Below, piece after piece: positions 30,689-37,808 of a DNA stretch of 40,224 nucleotides; the first letter of the stretch is position 1, and every line of letters begins with the position of its first letter. The stretch is taken from NCBI GenBank assembly GCA_017651465.1, contig JAGCCX010000055.1, forward strand, positions 1-40,224, given 5' to 3'. Both the position numbers and the translations under genes were made by a program. Below the pieces are notes generated by a model. It did not search any database. It saw only the letters and a list, made by a program, of their open reading frames with translations, and was not told where the DNA came from. This DNA is from Bacteroidales bacterium. Its GTDB lineage: Bacteria > Bacteroidota > Bacteroidia > Bacteroidales > UBA932.

Positions 30689-32155
30689 ATGAGAAAGATA
30701 ACGGCACTATTTTGCGCACTGATTGCGCTTGTTTCCTGCAATAAGGAGAATCTTGAGCCTGAAATACCTTCGGACGGCAGGATAAAGGTGAACCTCACCA
30801 TTGGTCGGGCAGATGACTTTACAGGGACAAAGGCAACCGTGAAGAGTACTTGGGCCGACAACGATGTGGTTTTCGTGTTCTTTAAAGGTGTGGCTGCACC
30901 TAAATATTTGGAGATGAAATATAGTAGCGGCAGTTGGACCGCTACTGAGAAAAACGGCCTTGAAGCTTCTGATTTGAGCGGTGCCGCCGATAAGCGGATG
31001 ACCGCCATCTACCTGCCATACGGCAGCACTGCAACTGTTGTGAGCAATGGTGGAGCTTTCAAGTTTCAGGACGGGTTGGGCAACGATCTCGTATACAAGG
31101 GTTATTTCCTACAGGCCGAGCTGGTGGATTATACGTATGAAGGCGAATTGAAGGGCACGCTCAATATGGTAGCACCTGCATTGGCAAATGCTTCTGATAA
31201 ACTGATTCACTTCGATATTTCCGGTTTCACCGCAGGCCACAACTATGCTCTCTATCAGGACTATGTGAAGCCGCTCACTTTCGGGAGCGTTTCGTCCGAC
31301 GGGGTTGTGTCCAAGACGGAAGGCTCTATGCGTAAGCCTCTTACAGGCTACGCCGACGGCTCGATGATGAGCTTTTCCGGCATCCTGGATGCGAGCGCCG
31401 TGGGCGTTGCAAAGAACTACCATTTCTCCGTATGGGACGATACCGACAGCAAGCTTTACACACGTGAAGCGGGCACGAAGACGGTGAGCAAAGCAATGTA
31501 CATCGGCATCGGCGATATCTCGGCCCCTGCAATATGGAAAGTATATGAGCGGGATATCGATTTCGTATACCTCGGCTTCAACAACGCCTCCGGCGAGCGG
31601 ATAATGTGGGCTAAGAAAAACCTCGGCGCTACGGTGGAGCAGGGGGAAGGAAGCTATGGATACTATTTCGCGTGGGGCGAAACGACGGGTCACGCACTGA
31701 CAGGAACATTCGGCTCCTATACTTGCGATCACAACTTCAGTACTGACATGGTGGTTGCATGGGATGCAAATCGCAATCTGTTGCCTGAATACGATGCGGC
31801 ACACGTGATGTTGAAAGGTATCTGGCGATTACCTACGAATACTGAATACGTAAGTCTTATTAATAATACCATTAACCCGGTGTTTGATAAAGGCAATGTA
31901 AACTCTGGCAAAACCTTTACAAGTACAGTGTCAGGATACGAGAGTAAGTCACTCTTCATGCCGGCAGCAGGTTCAATCTATGGTTCCACGCTGTATGTTA
32001 ATGACGGGTCTAGCGGCACGTATTGGACATCATATATAAACGTTGACAAGCATAAATACTGGTATCAATTCAATTATTCTAACGGCAATAACAATACTAA
32101 CTACGGAGCAGGCTATAATGGCTATACAATCCGTCCCGTGTTCAGCGTAGAGTAG
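30689..32155 (+). CDS. Fimbrillin-like lipoprotein with C-terminal Fib_succ_major-type domain
   Basis: 488 residues from ATG 30689 (MRKITALFCALIALVSC), a lipoprotein with Cys17. The N-terminal half (about 30-290) has the look of the Mfa-like fimbrillin fold: DGRIKVNLTIGRADDFTGTK and STWADNDVVFVFF, with beta strands throughout. The C-terminal part (about 298-488) has Fib_succ_major features: MWAKKNLGATVEQGEGSYG, YYFAWGETTG, IWRLPTNTEYVSLINN and a terminal GYTIRPVFSVE. A possible adhesin or surface sensor. It is in an operon with a 42-residue peptide and directly upstream of the membrane AraC regulator. Exact role unknown. Confidence 0.75.
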   Translation: MRKITALFCALIALVSCNKENLEPEIPSDGRIKVNLTIGRADDFTGTKATVKSTWADNDVVFVFFKGVAAPKYLEMKYSSGSWTATEKNGLEASDLSGAADKRMTAIYLPYGSTATVVSNGGAFKFQDGLGNDLVYKGYFLQAELVDYTYEGELKGTLNMVAPALANASDKLIHFDISGFTAGHNYALYQDYVKPLTFGSVSSDGVVSKTEGSMRKPLTGYADGSMMSFSGILDASAVGVAKNYHFSVWDDTDSKLYTREAGTKTVSKAMYIGIGDISAPAIWKVYERDIDFVYLGFNNASGERIMWAKKNLGATVEQGEGSYGYYFAWGETTGHALTGTFGSYTCDHNFSTDMVVAWDANRNLLPEYDAAHVMLKGIWRLPTNTEYVSLINNTINPVFDKGNVNSGKTFTSTVSGYESKSLFMPAAGSIYGSTLYVNDGSSGTYWTSYINVDKHKYWYQFNYSNGNNNTNYGAGYNGYTIRPVFSVE

Positions 32156-32169
32156 CAGGATAATTTACG

Positions 32170-32177
32170 TATCTTTG
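32170..32177 (+). promoter_or_regulatory. -7 box of the propeller-AraC gene (TATCTTTG)
   Basis: Perfect TAnnTTTG ending 5 nt before the ATG at 32183 (TATCTTTGCAAGG). Essentially no leader. Identical to the box before the TPR-LuxR gene. Confidence 0.55.
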
Positions 32178-32182
32178 CAAGG

Positions 32183-33862
32183 ATGAGACACATCCGGTTC
32201 ATAATTGCTGTTTTGATTGCGGCGGTGCTTGCCTGTGGCTGCGGGCGGTCCGTTCAGAGCGGGGATGACGTTGCCACCCGTCAGCTGCGGGTCCAGCGGC
32301 TGCCGGACTTGAACGTGCCCCGGAGCGGGCATTTCCTGGCTTTTGTCGGCGGGGAGCTGACTGTCTTTGGCGGACATACGACCGGTTTTATTCCTACAGC
32401 TACGGCCGAGTATTTCCGCGACGGGAGCTGGCATCTGCTGAACATGTATTTCCCGCACGATGCCGGCTTCGGAGTAACTCTTCCTTCTGAAGAAGTGCTG
32501 GTGGGAGGCGGCTGCGCCGAGCCTTTCGGTATCGGACAGACCTGGGCAGTGGAGTTGTACGATCCCGCCTCGCACAGTTTTTCACCGCTCCCCATCCTGG
32601 ATATTAAACGGGGCGCAAACGCAAGTGCGGCACGTCTCTCGGACGACCGTATCATCGTGGCCGGCAATTGGTATGCCGATGATATGATTTCGGCATATTC
32701 CCCTAATTCCGGCGGAGAATCCCTGCGTGTGCCGACGCTTGGCCGCTCGATGCCGCTCATCCTTCAGACAGCCCCGGACAATGCCTTGATACTTAGTTCA
32801 TCCGGTAATCGGGAAGAAAACCTTCCTCCTGTGGCAGATCGTTTGAAGGGAGATCCCATCGAAGTGCAGCTGCTGCAGGAATGGGAGTCGTGGATACGTC
32901 CCGATGTCTGTCAGATTAGCAATTATTTCATCGGGGACGAAACTGTGGGCGGTTTTGCCTGGATCTTTCCTGCCATCCGAAAGGCAGACGGGCAACTGGG
33001 GCTAATCAAGGTGGTTGGCGAGGAGTTCTCTTTGTTGGAGACTGAAAGGCCTTTGCCCATGACAAGTCCGGAAGGTGAGGCACTGACCCCCGGCGCCATC
33101 CTTCTTGCCGACAGGGCGAACAGATGTGCCTGGATCATCCGGACTGTCAAAGGAACGGGACATATTGATTTGGTTAAGGTGGATTACGGCGAAGCTTTGC
33201 ACGGTGGAAAGGCTCCTTTAAACTTGTACAGCGCAGAGACGCCAGACAGTCGTCCTTTCTTTTCGGCAGGGGTTGTTCTGATGCCGAGCGGCGATATTGC
33301 TTTCGCAGGTGGTCTGGCTGACTCTGACAATTATCACCCTGACGGGATAGCGTTTATAGTTCATACGGAGTCGGAGGAGAAGGCCGCTCTGCCGTGGCTG
33401 TGGATAATCATAGCCGCAGGCCTGCTGGCCGCTGCCATCCTGCTGCCGGCACTCCGGCATCGAAGAAACGGTCGACCCGCAGCTGAGCCGCTGCCAGAAT
33501 CGGCAGTTGATTCAGCCGAGGATGCTTTTTCAGAATTGATGGACCGGATTACCAAGCAAATGGAAGATGGGCGTCTGTTCCTGAAGAAAGGCCTGTCCAA
33601 AGACGACCTCGCGCGGGCTGTCGGCTCGAACTCCCGCTACATATCCGACTGCATCAACCGGAAAGCCGGGTGTTCGTTCACGGATTACGTGAACGATTAC
33701 CGCATCCGATATGCACAGCAGCTACTGTATGAGAACCCCGATATGCGTCTGGCGGAGATCGGGGAAGAATCCGGTTTCTCCAGCGAAGTTACCTTCTATC
33801 GCAATTTCAAAGCCCGGACGGGACAGACGCCTATCGAATGGCTGAACGCAAAGAAGGCATGA
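32183..33862 (+). CDS. Membrane-anchored beta-propeller protein with cytoplasmic AraC-type HTH
   Basis: 559 residues. N-terminal lipoprotein-like signal (VLACG, Cys near 18) then a Kelch/galactose-oxidase-like propeller (about 40-400) with repeated blade patterns such as FLAFVGGELTVFGGHT, RIIVAGNWYADD and IAFAGGLADSDNYHPDG. A TM helix lies at about 408-430 (PWLWIIIAAGLLAAAILLP), followed by a linker and an AraC-type HTH (about 450-559): LAEIGEESGFSSEVTFYRNF and the C-terminal GQTPIEWLNAKKA. It is a single-polypeptide sensor-regulator resembling other Bacteroidota membrane-bound AraC proteins. The upstream lipoprotein gene is the likely target. Confidence 0.8.
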   Translation: MRHIRFIIAVLIAAVLACGCGRSVQSGDDVATRQLRVQRLPDLNVPRSGHFLAFVGGELTVFGGHTTGFIPTATAEYFRDGSWHLLNMYFPHDAGFGVTLPSEEVLVGGGCAEPFGIGQTWAVELYDPASHSFSPLPILDIKRGANASAARLSDDRIIVAGNWYADDMISAYSPNSGGESLRVPTLGRSMPLILQTAPDNALILSSSGNREENLPPVADRLKGDPIEVQLLQEWESWIRPDVCQISNYFIGDETVGGFAWIFPAIRKADGQLGLIKVVGEEFSLLETERPLPMTSPEGEALTPGAILLADRANRCAWIIRTVKGTGHIDLVKVDYGEALHGGKAPLNLYSAETPDSRPFFSAGVVLMPSGDIAFAGGLADSDNYHPDGIAFIVHTESEEKAALPWLWIIIAAGLLAAAILLPALRHRRNGRPAAEPLPESAVDSAEDAFSELMDRITKQMEDGRLFLKKGLSKDDLARAVGSNSRYISDCINRKAGCSFTDYVNDYRIRYAQQLLYENPDMRLAEIGEESGFSSEVTFYRNFKARTGQTPIEWLNAKKA

Positions 33863-33980
33863 AAATGTAAAGAAAAAGTGGATTCCAGCCCCGTGTAATC
33901 CACATTTGCATTATCTAAAGCCTGACCTCAAAGACGAAATATAGCCTCTAAAATAAGGCGATTATTTCACTGGGGGACAT

Positions 33981-34955
33981 TCAGTCCAGCACCTCCCAAT
34001 AACCGTTTCTATTTGCACCTTTCCGCTGGATTATCCCCTTCTTTTTCAAATCGGCAAGTATTCTCTCCACCTGTCGAGCACTCATTCCAAGGTCCTCGGC
34101 TATTGCCATTGCCGCAATATGCCTGTCAGCTCGAAGACATCCCAGGACCCTTTCATGTTGATAATTGAGTCCTTTTTCATCGGCTATCTCTGCATTGGAT
34201 TTCCCTTGATGGCCGACAAGAGCATTCAGTATCTCCTCCAGCATGAAGTCGATGAATGGGCCACTACCACCGAGGTCCGAACTCTTGTTGATAGCGTCAT
34301 AGTAAGCCTGTTGATTCGCATAGACCATATTCTCAACAGGCAGATGCTCAAAGATGGGATTCAACTGGCCGAGAATAAGGGATTGCCAGAGACGCCCTAT
34401 TCGGCCATTTCCGTCTGCAAAAGGATGGATGAACTCAAACTCATAATGGAATACGCAGCTCCGAATAAGAAGGTGGTCGTCGGTATTCTCCAGCCAGGAA
34501 AACAGGTCGTTCATCAGTTCCTTCACCCTGGAAGCCGGAGGAGCAATATGAATGGCTTTCTCTCCATCGAATACACCGACGCCACCACTCCTGAACACGC
34601 CAGCTTCATCCACCAGACCAGCCATCATTGTTCCGTGTGCCAGTAGAAGATCCTGAATAGAGAATGGATTGAGTTTGGGATATAGTTCATAGGTCTTGAT
34701 AGCATTCCTGACTTCCTGGATTTCTTTCAACGGAGCCACGATTTTCTTCCCTTCCAGAATAGCCTGCACTTCACCTTCAGACAGGTTATTACCTTCAATG
34801 GCCAGGGAGGAATGGATGGTTTTAATACGATTGACCTTTCTGAGCCGCAATGTATCCTCCTGCTCCATTTTGATAGAATACCTTTCAATCTGACTGGAAA
34901 TCATCGCAATCAGATTTATAGCTTTGGTCGACACTGTGAATGGTGGTCTGTACAT
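33981..34955 (-). CDS. Fic family AMP-transferase with winged-helix C terminus
   Basis: 324 residues from ATG 34953-34955 (MYRPPFTVSTKAINLIAMI); the frame stays open through the upstream repeats but that part lies before or within the -7 box. The Fic motif HPFADGNGRIGR (about 177-188) has the catalytic His. The N-terminal inhibitory motif HSSLAIEGN (S50-E54-G55) matches class II Fic, in which the helix blocks ATP until it is released. A winged-helix domain (about 250-320, with IAEDLGMSARQVERILADLKKKG) follows. Such proteins AMPylate a target, and those with HTH may control their own promoter. The promoter carries a 12-bp repeat array. Confidence 0.88.
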   Translation of the reverse strand: MYRPPFTVSTKAINLIAMISSQIERYSIKMEQEDTLRLRKVNRIKTIHSSLAIEGNNLSEGEVQAILEGKKIVAPLKEIQEVRNAIKTYELYPKLNPFSIQDLLLAHGTMMAGLVDEAGVFRSGGVGVFDGEKAIHIAPPASRVKELMNDLFSWLENTDDHLLIRSCVFHYEFEFIHPFADGNGRIGRLWQSLILGQLNPIFEHLPVENMVYANQQAYYDAINKSSDLGGSGPFIDFMLEEILNALVGHQGKSNAEIADEKGLNYQHERVLGCLRADRHIAAMAIAEDLGMSARQVERILADLKKKGIIQRKGANRNGYWEVLD

Positions 34956-34958
34956 AGT

Positions 34959-35029
34959 GTTATTCCGCCGTTTATCCCGACAATTATTCCGACATTTATT
35001 CCGACACAAATATAACATTTATTCCGACA
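34959..35029. repeat. 12-bp iteron array in the Fic promoter
   Basis: Plus-strand units: GTTATTCCGCCG (34959-34970), TTTATCCCGACA (34971-34982), ATTATTCCGACA (34983-34994), TTTATTCCGACA (34995-35006) and, after an 11-nt gap containing the -7 box, TTTATTCCGACA (35018-35029). The four tandem units lie in the 5' leader of fic; the fifth lies between the -33 and -7 boxes. Confidence 0.75.
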
Positions 35030-35038
35030 TTATCCAAG
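35007..35038 (-). promoter_or_regulatory. Promoter of the Fic gene
   Basis: CTTG (about 35035-35038), a 20-bp spacer and TATATTTG (35007-35014) on the minus strand. Iteron copies flank the -7 box on both sides. Confidence 0.6.
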
Positions 35039-35185
35039 CTCTAAACAGGAAAGCTGTGCGGTGGGTTGGAGGCCCGATAGGGCCGAAGGCGCCATCTGGC
35101 GCCCTGCCGCTTCTACGGCGGAGCCCTCCCCCGAGGGGAGGGTTTAGGTGGGGGTAACGTGGATGAATCGGCGTTTCAGCGCCGC

Positions 35186-35256
35186 ATTCCTCGTGGGGCG
35201 TTCATCGAAAAAGACCTGCCGGCTGGCAGGTCTTTTTTCGTAGCCCCACGAGGAAT
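35186..35256. repeat. 14-bp inverted repeat overlapping the tRNA-Arg 3' end
   Basis: ATTCCTCGTGGGGC (35186-35199) is the exact reverse complement of 35243-35256 in the tRNA gene. The arms enclose the terminator hairpin. The left arm may be an inverted attachment-site trace or fold back on the tRNA 3' trailer. The rest of 35041-35185 holds only GC-rich hairpin-like intergenic sequence. Confidence 0.6.
35208..35237. terminator. Bidirectional terminator at the tRNA-Arg 3' end
   Basis: AAAAAGACCTGCC (35208-35220) pairs with GGCAGGTCTTTTT (35225-35237) around GGCT, with T-runs on both strands. It lies directly after the tRNA 3' end on the minus strand. Confidence 0.85.
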
Positions 35257-35287
35257 CGAACCTCGATTTAAAGTTTAGGAAACTTCC
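35240..35287. repeat. Attachment-site copy within the intact tRNA-Arg
   Basis: 48-bp direct repeat partner of 28486-28533; covers the tRNA 3' end through the anticodon arm. The two copies bracket the DUF1016-Fic region. Confidence 0.8.
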
Positions 35288-35312
35288 GTTCTATCCGTTG
35301 AACTATGAGGCC
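35241..35312 (-). tRNA. tRNA-Arg (anticodon CCU)
   Basis: Folds as a full cloverleaf: acceptor GGCCTCA/TGGGGCT with discriminator A, D stem GTTC/GAAC, anticodon stem GAAGT/ACTTT with loop TTCCTAA (anticodon CCT in DNA, reading AGG codons), T arm CGAGG-TTCGATT-CCTCG. The CCA end is not encoded. Its 3' 47-48 nt are duplicated at 28486-28533. Confidence 0.92.
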
Positions 35313-35324
35313 GGGAGGGCGTGA

Positions 35325-35507
35325 TTACTCAGCGCTCTTGACTACGATCTGACGACCTCTGTAGTAGCCGCACTCAGGGCATACGCGGTGATACATCACC
35401 GTTGCGCCGCAGTTAGGGCAGGTGGCCAGGGTAGGTACAGGAGCGAAATCGTGGGTACGCCTCTTGTCTCTTCTCTGCTTGGAGAGTTTGTGTTTCGGAT
35501 GTGCCAT
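35325..35507 (-). CDS. rpmF: 50S ribosomal protein L32
   Basis: 60 residues. N-terminal MAHPKHKLSKQRRDKRRTHD followed by the zinc ribbon CPNCGATVMYHRVCPECGYY (cysteines near 30, 33, 46, 49), the four-cysteine form of L32. It follows yceD by 21 nt, the conserved order in many bacteria. Confidence 0.96.
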   Translation of the reverse strand: MAHPKHKLSKQRRDKRRTHDFAPVPTLATCPNCGATVMYHRVCPECGYYRGRQIVVKSAE

Positions 35508-35528
35508 TGTTCTATAATTTAAATATTA

Positions 35529-35915
35529 CTATTTGCATAAAAACTTTATAGTCTCAGGGTTACATTCACCCTCGGGATGGACTCGCTGCAAGGGTAGCGC
35601 CGTGCACACATAGTCGTAAACATCCTGACTGAGGTCCAACTCGGCGGTGTCGGGGGTATAAACCTCCGAGAAGCCGGTTTCGACCTGGAGTTCCAATTCG
35701 TCAAGGCAGCGGTCGCAGGGGACTGTGACCACGCCGCTGATACTGCATTCCACATCTACCGTGGCACCATGGCCCACGACCGAGGCCGTAACCATAATAT
35801 CCGCCGCCAGAATGTCCGGATTGCCGAATTGTTCAAAGAACTCACCGCCTGCCTTCCACTTGAACTCAGTTCGCCGGGAGGCCAAACCATTCAGTTTAAC
35901 TATAAAGGGTTGCAA
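35529..35915 (-). CDS. YceD/DUF177 family protein
   Basis: 128 residues with a TTG start at 35913-35915, because no ATG exists in frame between the upstream TAA (35937-35939) and the conserved region. Family landmarks: PFIVKLNGLASRRTEF at the start, a central CSISGVVTVPCDRCLDELEL (cysteines near 59, 68, 71) and a terminal HPEGECNPETIKFLC. YceD (RppA-like) proteins sit upstream of rpmF and are linked to rRNA processing or lipid synthesis control in other bacteria; in Bacteroidota the role is unproven. It may depend on read-through from typA, since the -7 box at 35913-35920 overlaps the start codon. Confidence 0.8.
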   Translation of the reverse strand: MQPFIVKLNGLASRRTEFKWKAGGEFFEQFGNPDILAADIMVTASVVGHGATVDVECSISGVVTVPCDRCLDELELQVETGFSEVYTPDTAELDLSQDVYDYVCTALPLQRVHPEGECNPETIKFLCK

Positions 35916-35920
35916 AGGTA
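35913..35920 (-). promoter_or_regulatory. -7 box overlapping the yceD start codon (TACCTTTG)
   Basis: Perfect TAnnTTTG whose last three bases are the TTG start of yceD. Either the promoter gives a shorter transcript for rpmF or the match is fortuitous. Confidence 0.4.
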
Positions 35921-35936
35921 ATAAAAATTTTAAGTT

Positions 35937-37745
35937 TTAACAATCTTCCACGTCACTATTTCTTTTGCGGGCCAGCGGATCGAGCAGAATCTTGCGAATT
36001 CGCATAAAATGAGGCGTCACTTCCACAAATTCGTCGTCCTGGATATACTCGAGAGCCTCCTCGAGGGAGAACTTGATGGCCGGAGGAAGAATTATCTTCT
36101 CGTCGGAGCCGGCAGCACGCACGTTAGTGAGTTTCTTGGTCTTGCAAATATTGATGTTAAGGTCTCTCTCGCGGGTGTGCTCCCCCACTACCTGGCCGCA
36201 GTAAATCTCTTCGCCTGGTTCCACGAAGAAGCGCCCCCGGTCGAGGAGTTTATTGATGGAGTAAGCAATGGCCTCTCCAGTCTCAAGGCTCACCAGCGAG
36301 CCGTTGCCGCGCCGCTCTATCTCGCCCTTGAAGGGCTGATACTCCTTGAAGCGATGGGCTATGACCGCCTCGCCCTGGGTGGCGGTAAGCAGATTGGAAC
36401 GCAGTCCCATAAGGCCGCGCGTAGGAATTTCGAACTCGAGCAGGGTGCGGTCTCCGCGAGGCTCCATCCTTACGAGCGCCCCCTTGCGGCGGGTGGAAAT
36501 CTCTATTGCGGCACCCACGAACTGCTCGGGCACCTCGATGCTCAGATCTTCGATAGGCTCGCACCTCTGGCCGCCGATGGTCTTGTCGAGCACCTTGGGC
36601 TGACCTACCTGCAGCTCGAAGCCTTCACGGCGCATAGTTTCGATAAGCACCGACAGGTGAAGCACACCGCGGCCGTACACCACAAAGCTGTCGGCAGTCA
36701 GGCCCGGCTTGACGCGCAGGGCAAGATTCTTCTCGAGCTCCTTGTCAAGACGCTCCTTGATATGGCGTGAAGTTACATATTTGCCGTCCTTCCCGAAGAA
36801 AGGAGAATTGTTGATTGAGAAAAGCATACTCATCGTAGGCTCGTCGATAGCGATAGGCGGGAGAGCCTCGGGATTCTCGGCGTCGGCTATAGTATCCCCT
36901 ATCTCAAAGCCATCGATGCCTACCACGGCGCAGATATCGCCGCAGTGAACCACGTCCACATTGGTCTTGCCCAGGCCTTCGAACACCATCAGCTGCTTGA
37001 TCTTCTGCTTCTGGACGATGTCGTAGCGCTTGCAGAGGCTTATCTGCGCCCCCGAACGGAGCTCGCCCCTGGTCACCCTTCCCACTGCGATACGCCCCAC
37101 GTACGGAGAATACTCAAGCGATGAGATGAGCATCTGCGGAGTGCCTTCGACCACTGCGGGCGCGGGTATCACCTCCAGAATGGTATCCAGGAGAGGAGTA
37201 ATGTTGTCCGTGGGCTTGTGCGGGTCGAGCGACATCCAACCTTGCTTGGCCGAACCGTAAACGGTGGTGAAATCGAGCTGCTCTTCGGTGGCGTCAAGAT
37301 TGAACATCAGGTCGAAAACTTCTTCTTGAACTTCCTCCGGCCGGCAGTTGGGCTTGTCCACTTTATTGATGACCACTATAGGCTTCTTGCCCATTGAGAT
37401 GGCCTTCTGGAGCACGAAGCGGGTCTGGGGCATACAGCCCTCGAAAGCATCTACAAGCAGCAGCACGCCGTCGGCCATATTGAGCACGCGCTCCACCTCT
37501 CCGCCAAAGTCGCTATGGCCGGGAGTATCGATGATGTTGATCTTAACTCCCTTGTAGATAACGGACACGTTCTTGGCAAGTATGGTGATGCCCCTCTCGC
37601 GCTCGAGGTCGTTGTTGTCCAGGATAAGCTCTCCCAGATTCTCGGGCTGACGCACAAGATTGGCCTGGTAAATCATACGGTCCACGAGGGTGGTCTTACC
37701 GTGGTCGACGTGGGCTATGATGGCAATATTTCTGATTTCCTGCAT
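35937..37745 (-). CDS. typA: Translational GTPase TypA/BipA
   Basis: 602 residues, full length. Ribosome-binding GTPase important in stress and cold adaptation and in large-subunit assembly. The G domain shows G1 AHVDHGKTT (about 10-18), G2 RERGITI (about 49-55), G3 DTPGHSDF (about 74-81), G4 NKVD near 128, then domain II and the BipA-specific C-terminal domain ending [11 protein letters not shown]. It is followed by yceD and rpmF on the same strand, probably one operon. Confidence 0.96.
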   Translation of the reverse strand: MQEIRNIAIIAHVDHGKTTLVDRMIYQANLVRQPENLGELILDNNDLERERGITILAKNVSVIYKGVKINIIDTPGHSDFGGEVERVLNMADGVLLLVDAFEGCMPQTRFVLQKAISMGKKPIVVINKVDKPNCRPEEVQEEVFDLMFNLDATEEQLDFTTVYGSAKQGWMSLDPHKPTDNITPLLDTILEVIPAPAVVEGTPQMLISSLEYSPYVGRIAVGRVTRGELRSGAQISLCKRYDIVQKQKIKQLMVFEGLGKTNVDVVHCGDICAVVGIDGFEIGDTIADAENPEALPPIAIDEPTMSMLFSINNSPFFGKDGKYVTSRHIKERLDKELEKNLALRVKPGLTADSFVVYGRGVLHLSVLIETMRREGFELQVGQPKVLDKTIGGQRCEPIEDLSIEVPEQFVGAAIEISTRRKGALVRMEPRGDRTLLEFEIPTRGLMGLRSNLLTATQGEAVIAHRFKEYQPFKGEIERRGNGSLVSLETGEAIAYSINKLLDRGRFFVEPGEEIYCGQVVGEHTRERDLNINICKTKKLTNVRAAGSDEKIILPPAIKFSLEEALEYIQDDEFVEVTPHFMRIRKILLDPLARKRNSDVEDC

Positions 37746-37757
37746 CTTTTCTCAAAA

Positions 37758-37785
37758 AAAGGTTGGCCCTTTCAGACCAACCTTT
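37758..37785 (-). terminator. Rho-independent terminator of the ompA-like gene
   Basis: AAAGGTTGG (37777-37785 on the minus strand) pairs with CCAACCTTT (37758-37766) and is followed by a run of seven T residues. It separates the OmpA-family gene from typA downstream. Confidence 0.85.
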
Positions 37786-37808
37786 CTATAGACTGGATAA
37801 AAAGTCAA

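Noticed and set aside
34955-35018. Longer Fic protein starting at 35018 through the iterons
   Set aside because: That ATG lies beside the -7 box; the extension is only the 12-bp repeats translated (CRNK/CRNN units).
34959-35029. Possible CRISPR array
   Set aside because: Tandem 12-bp units without spacers, and no cas genes.
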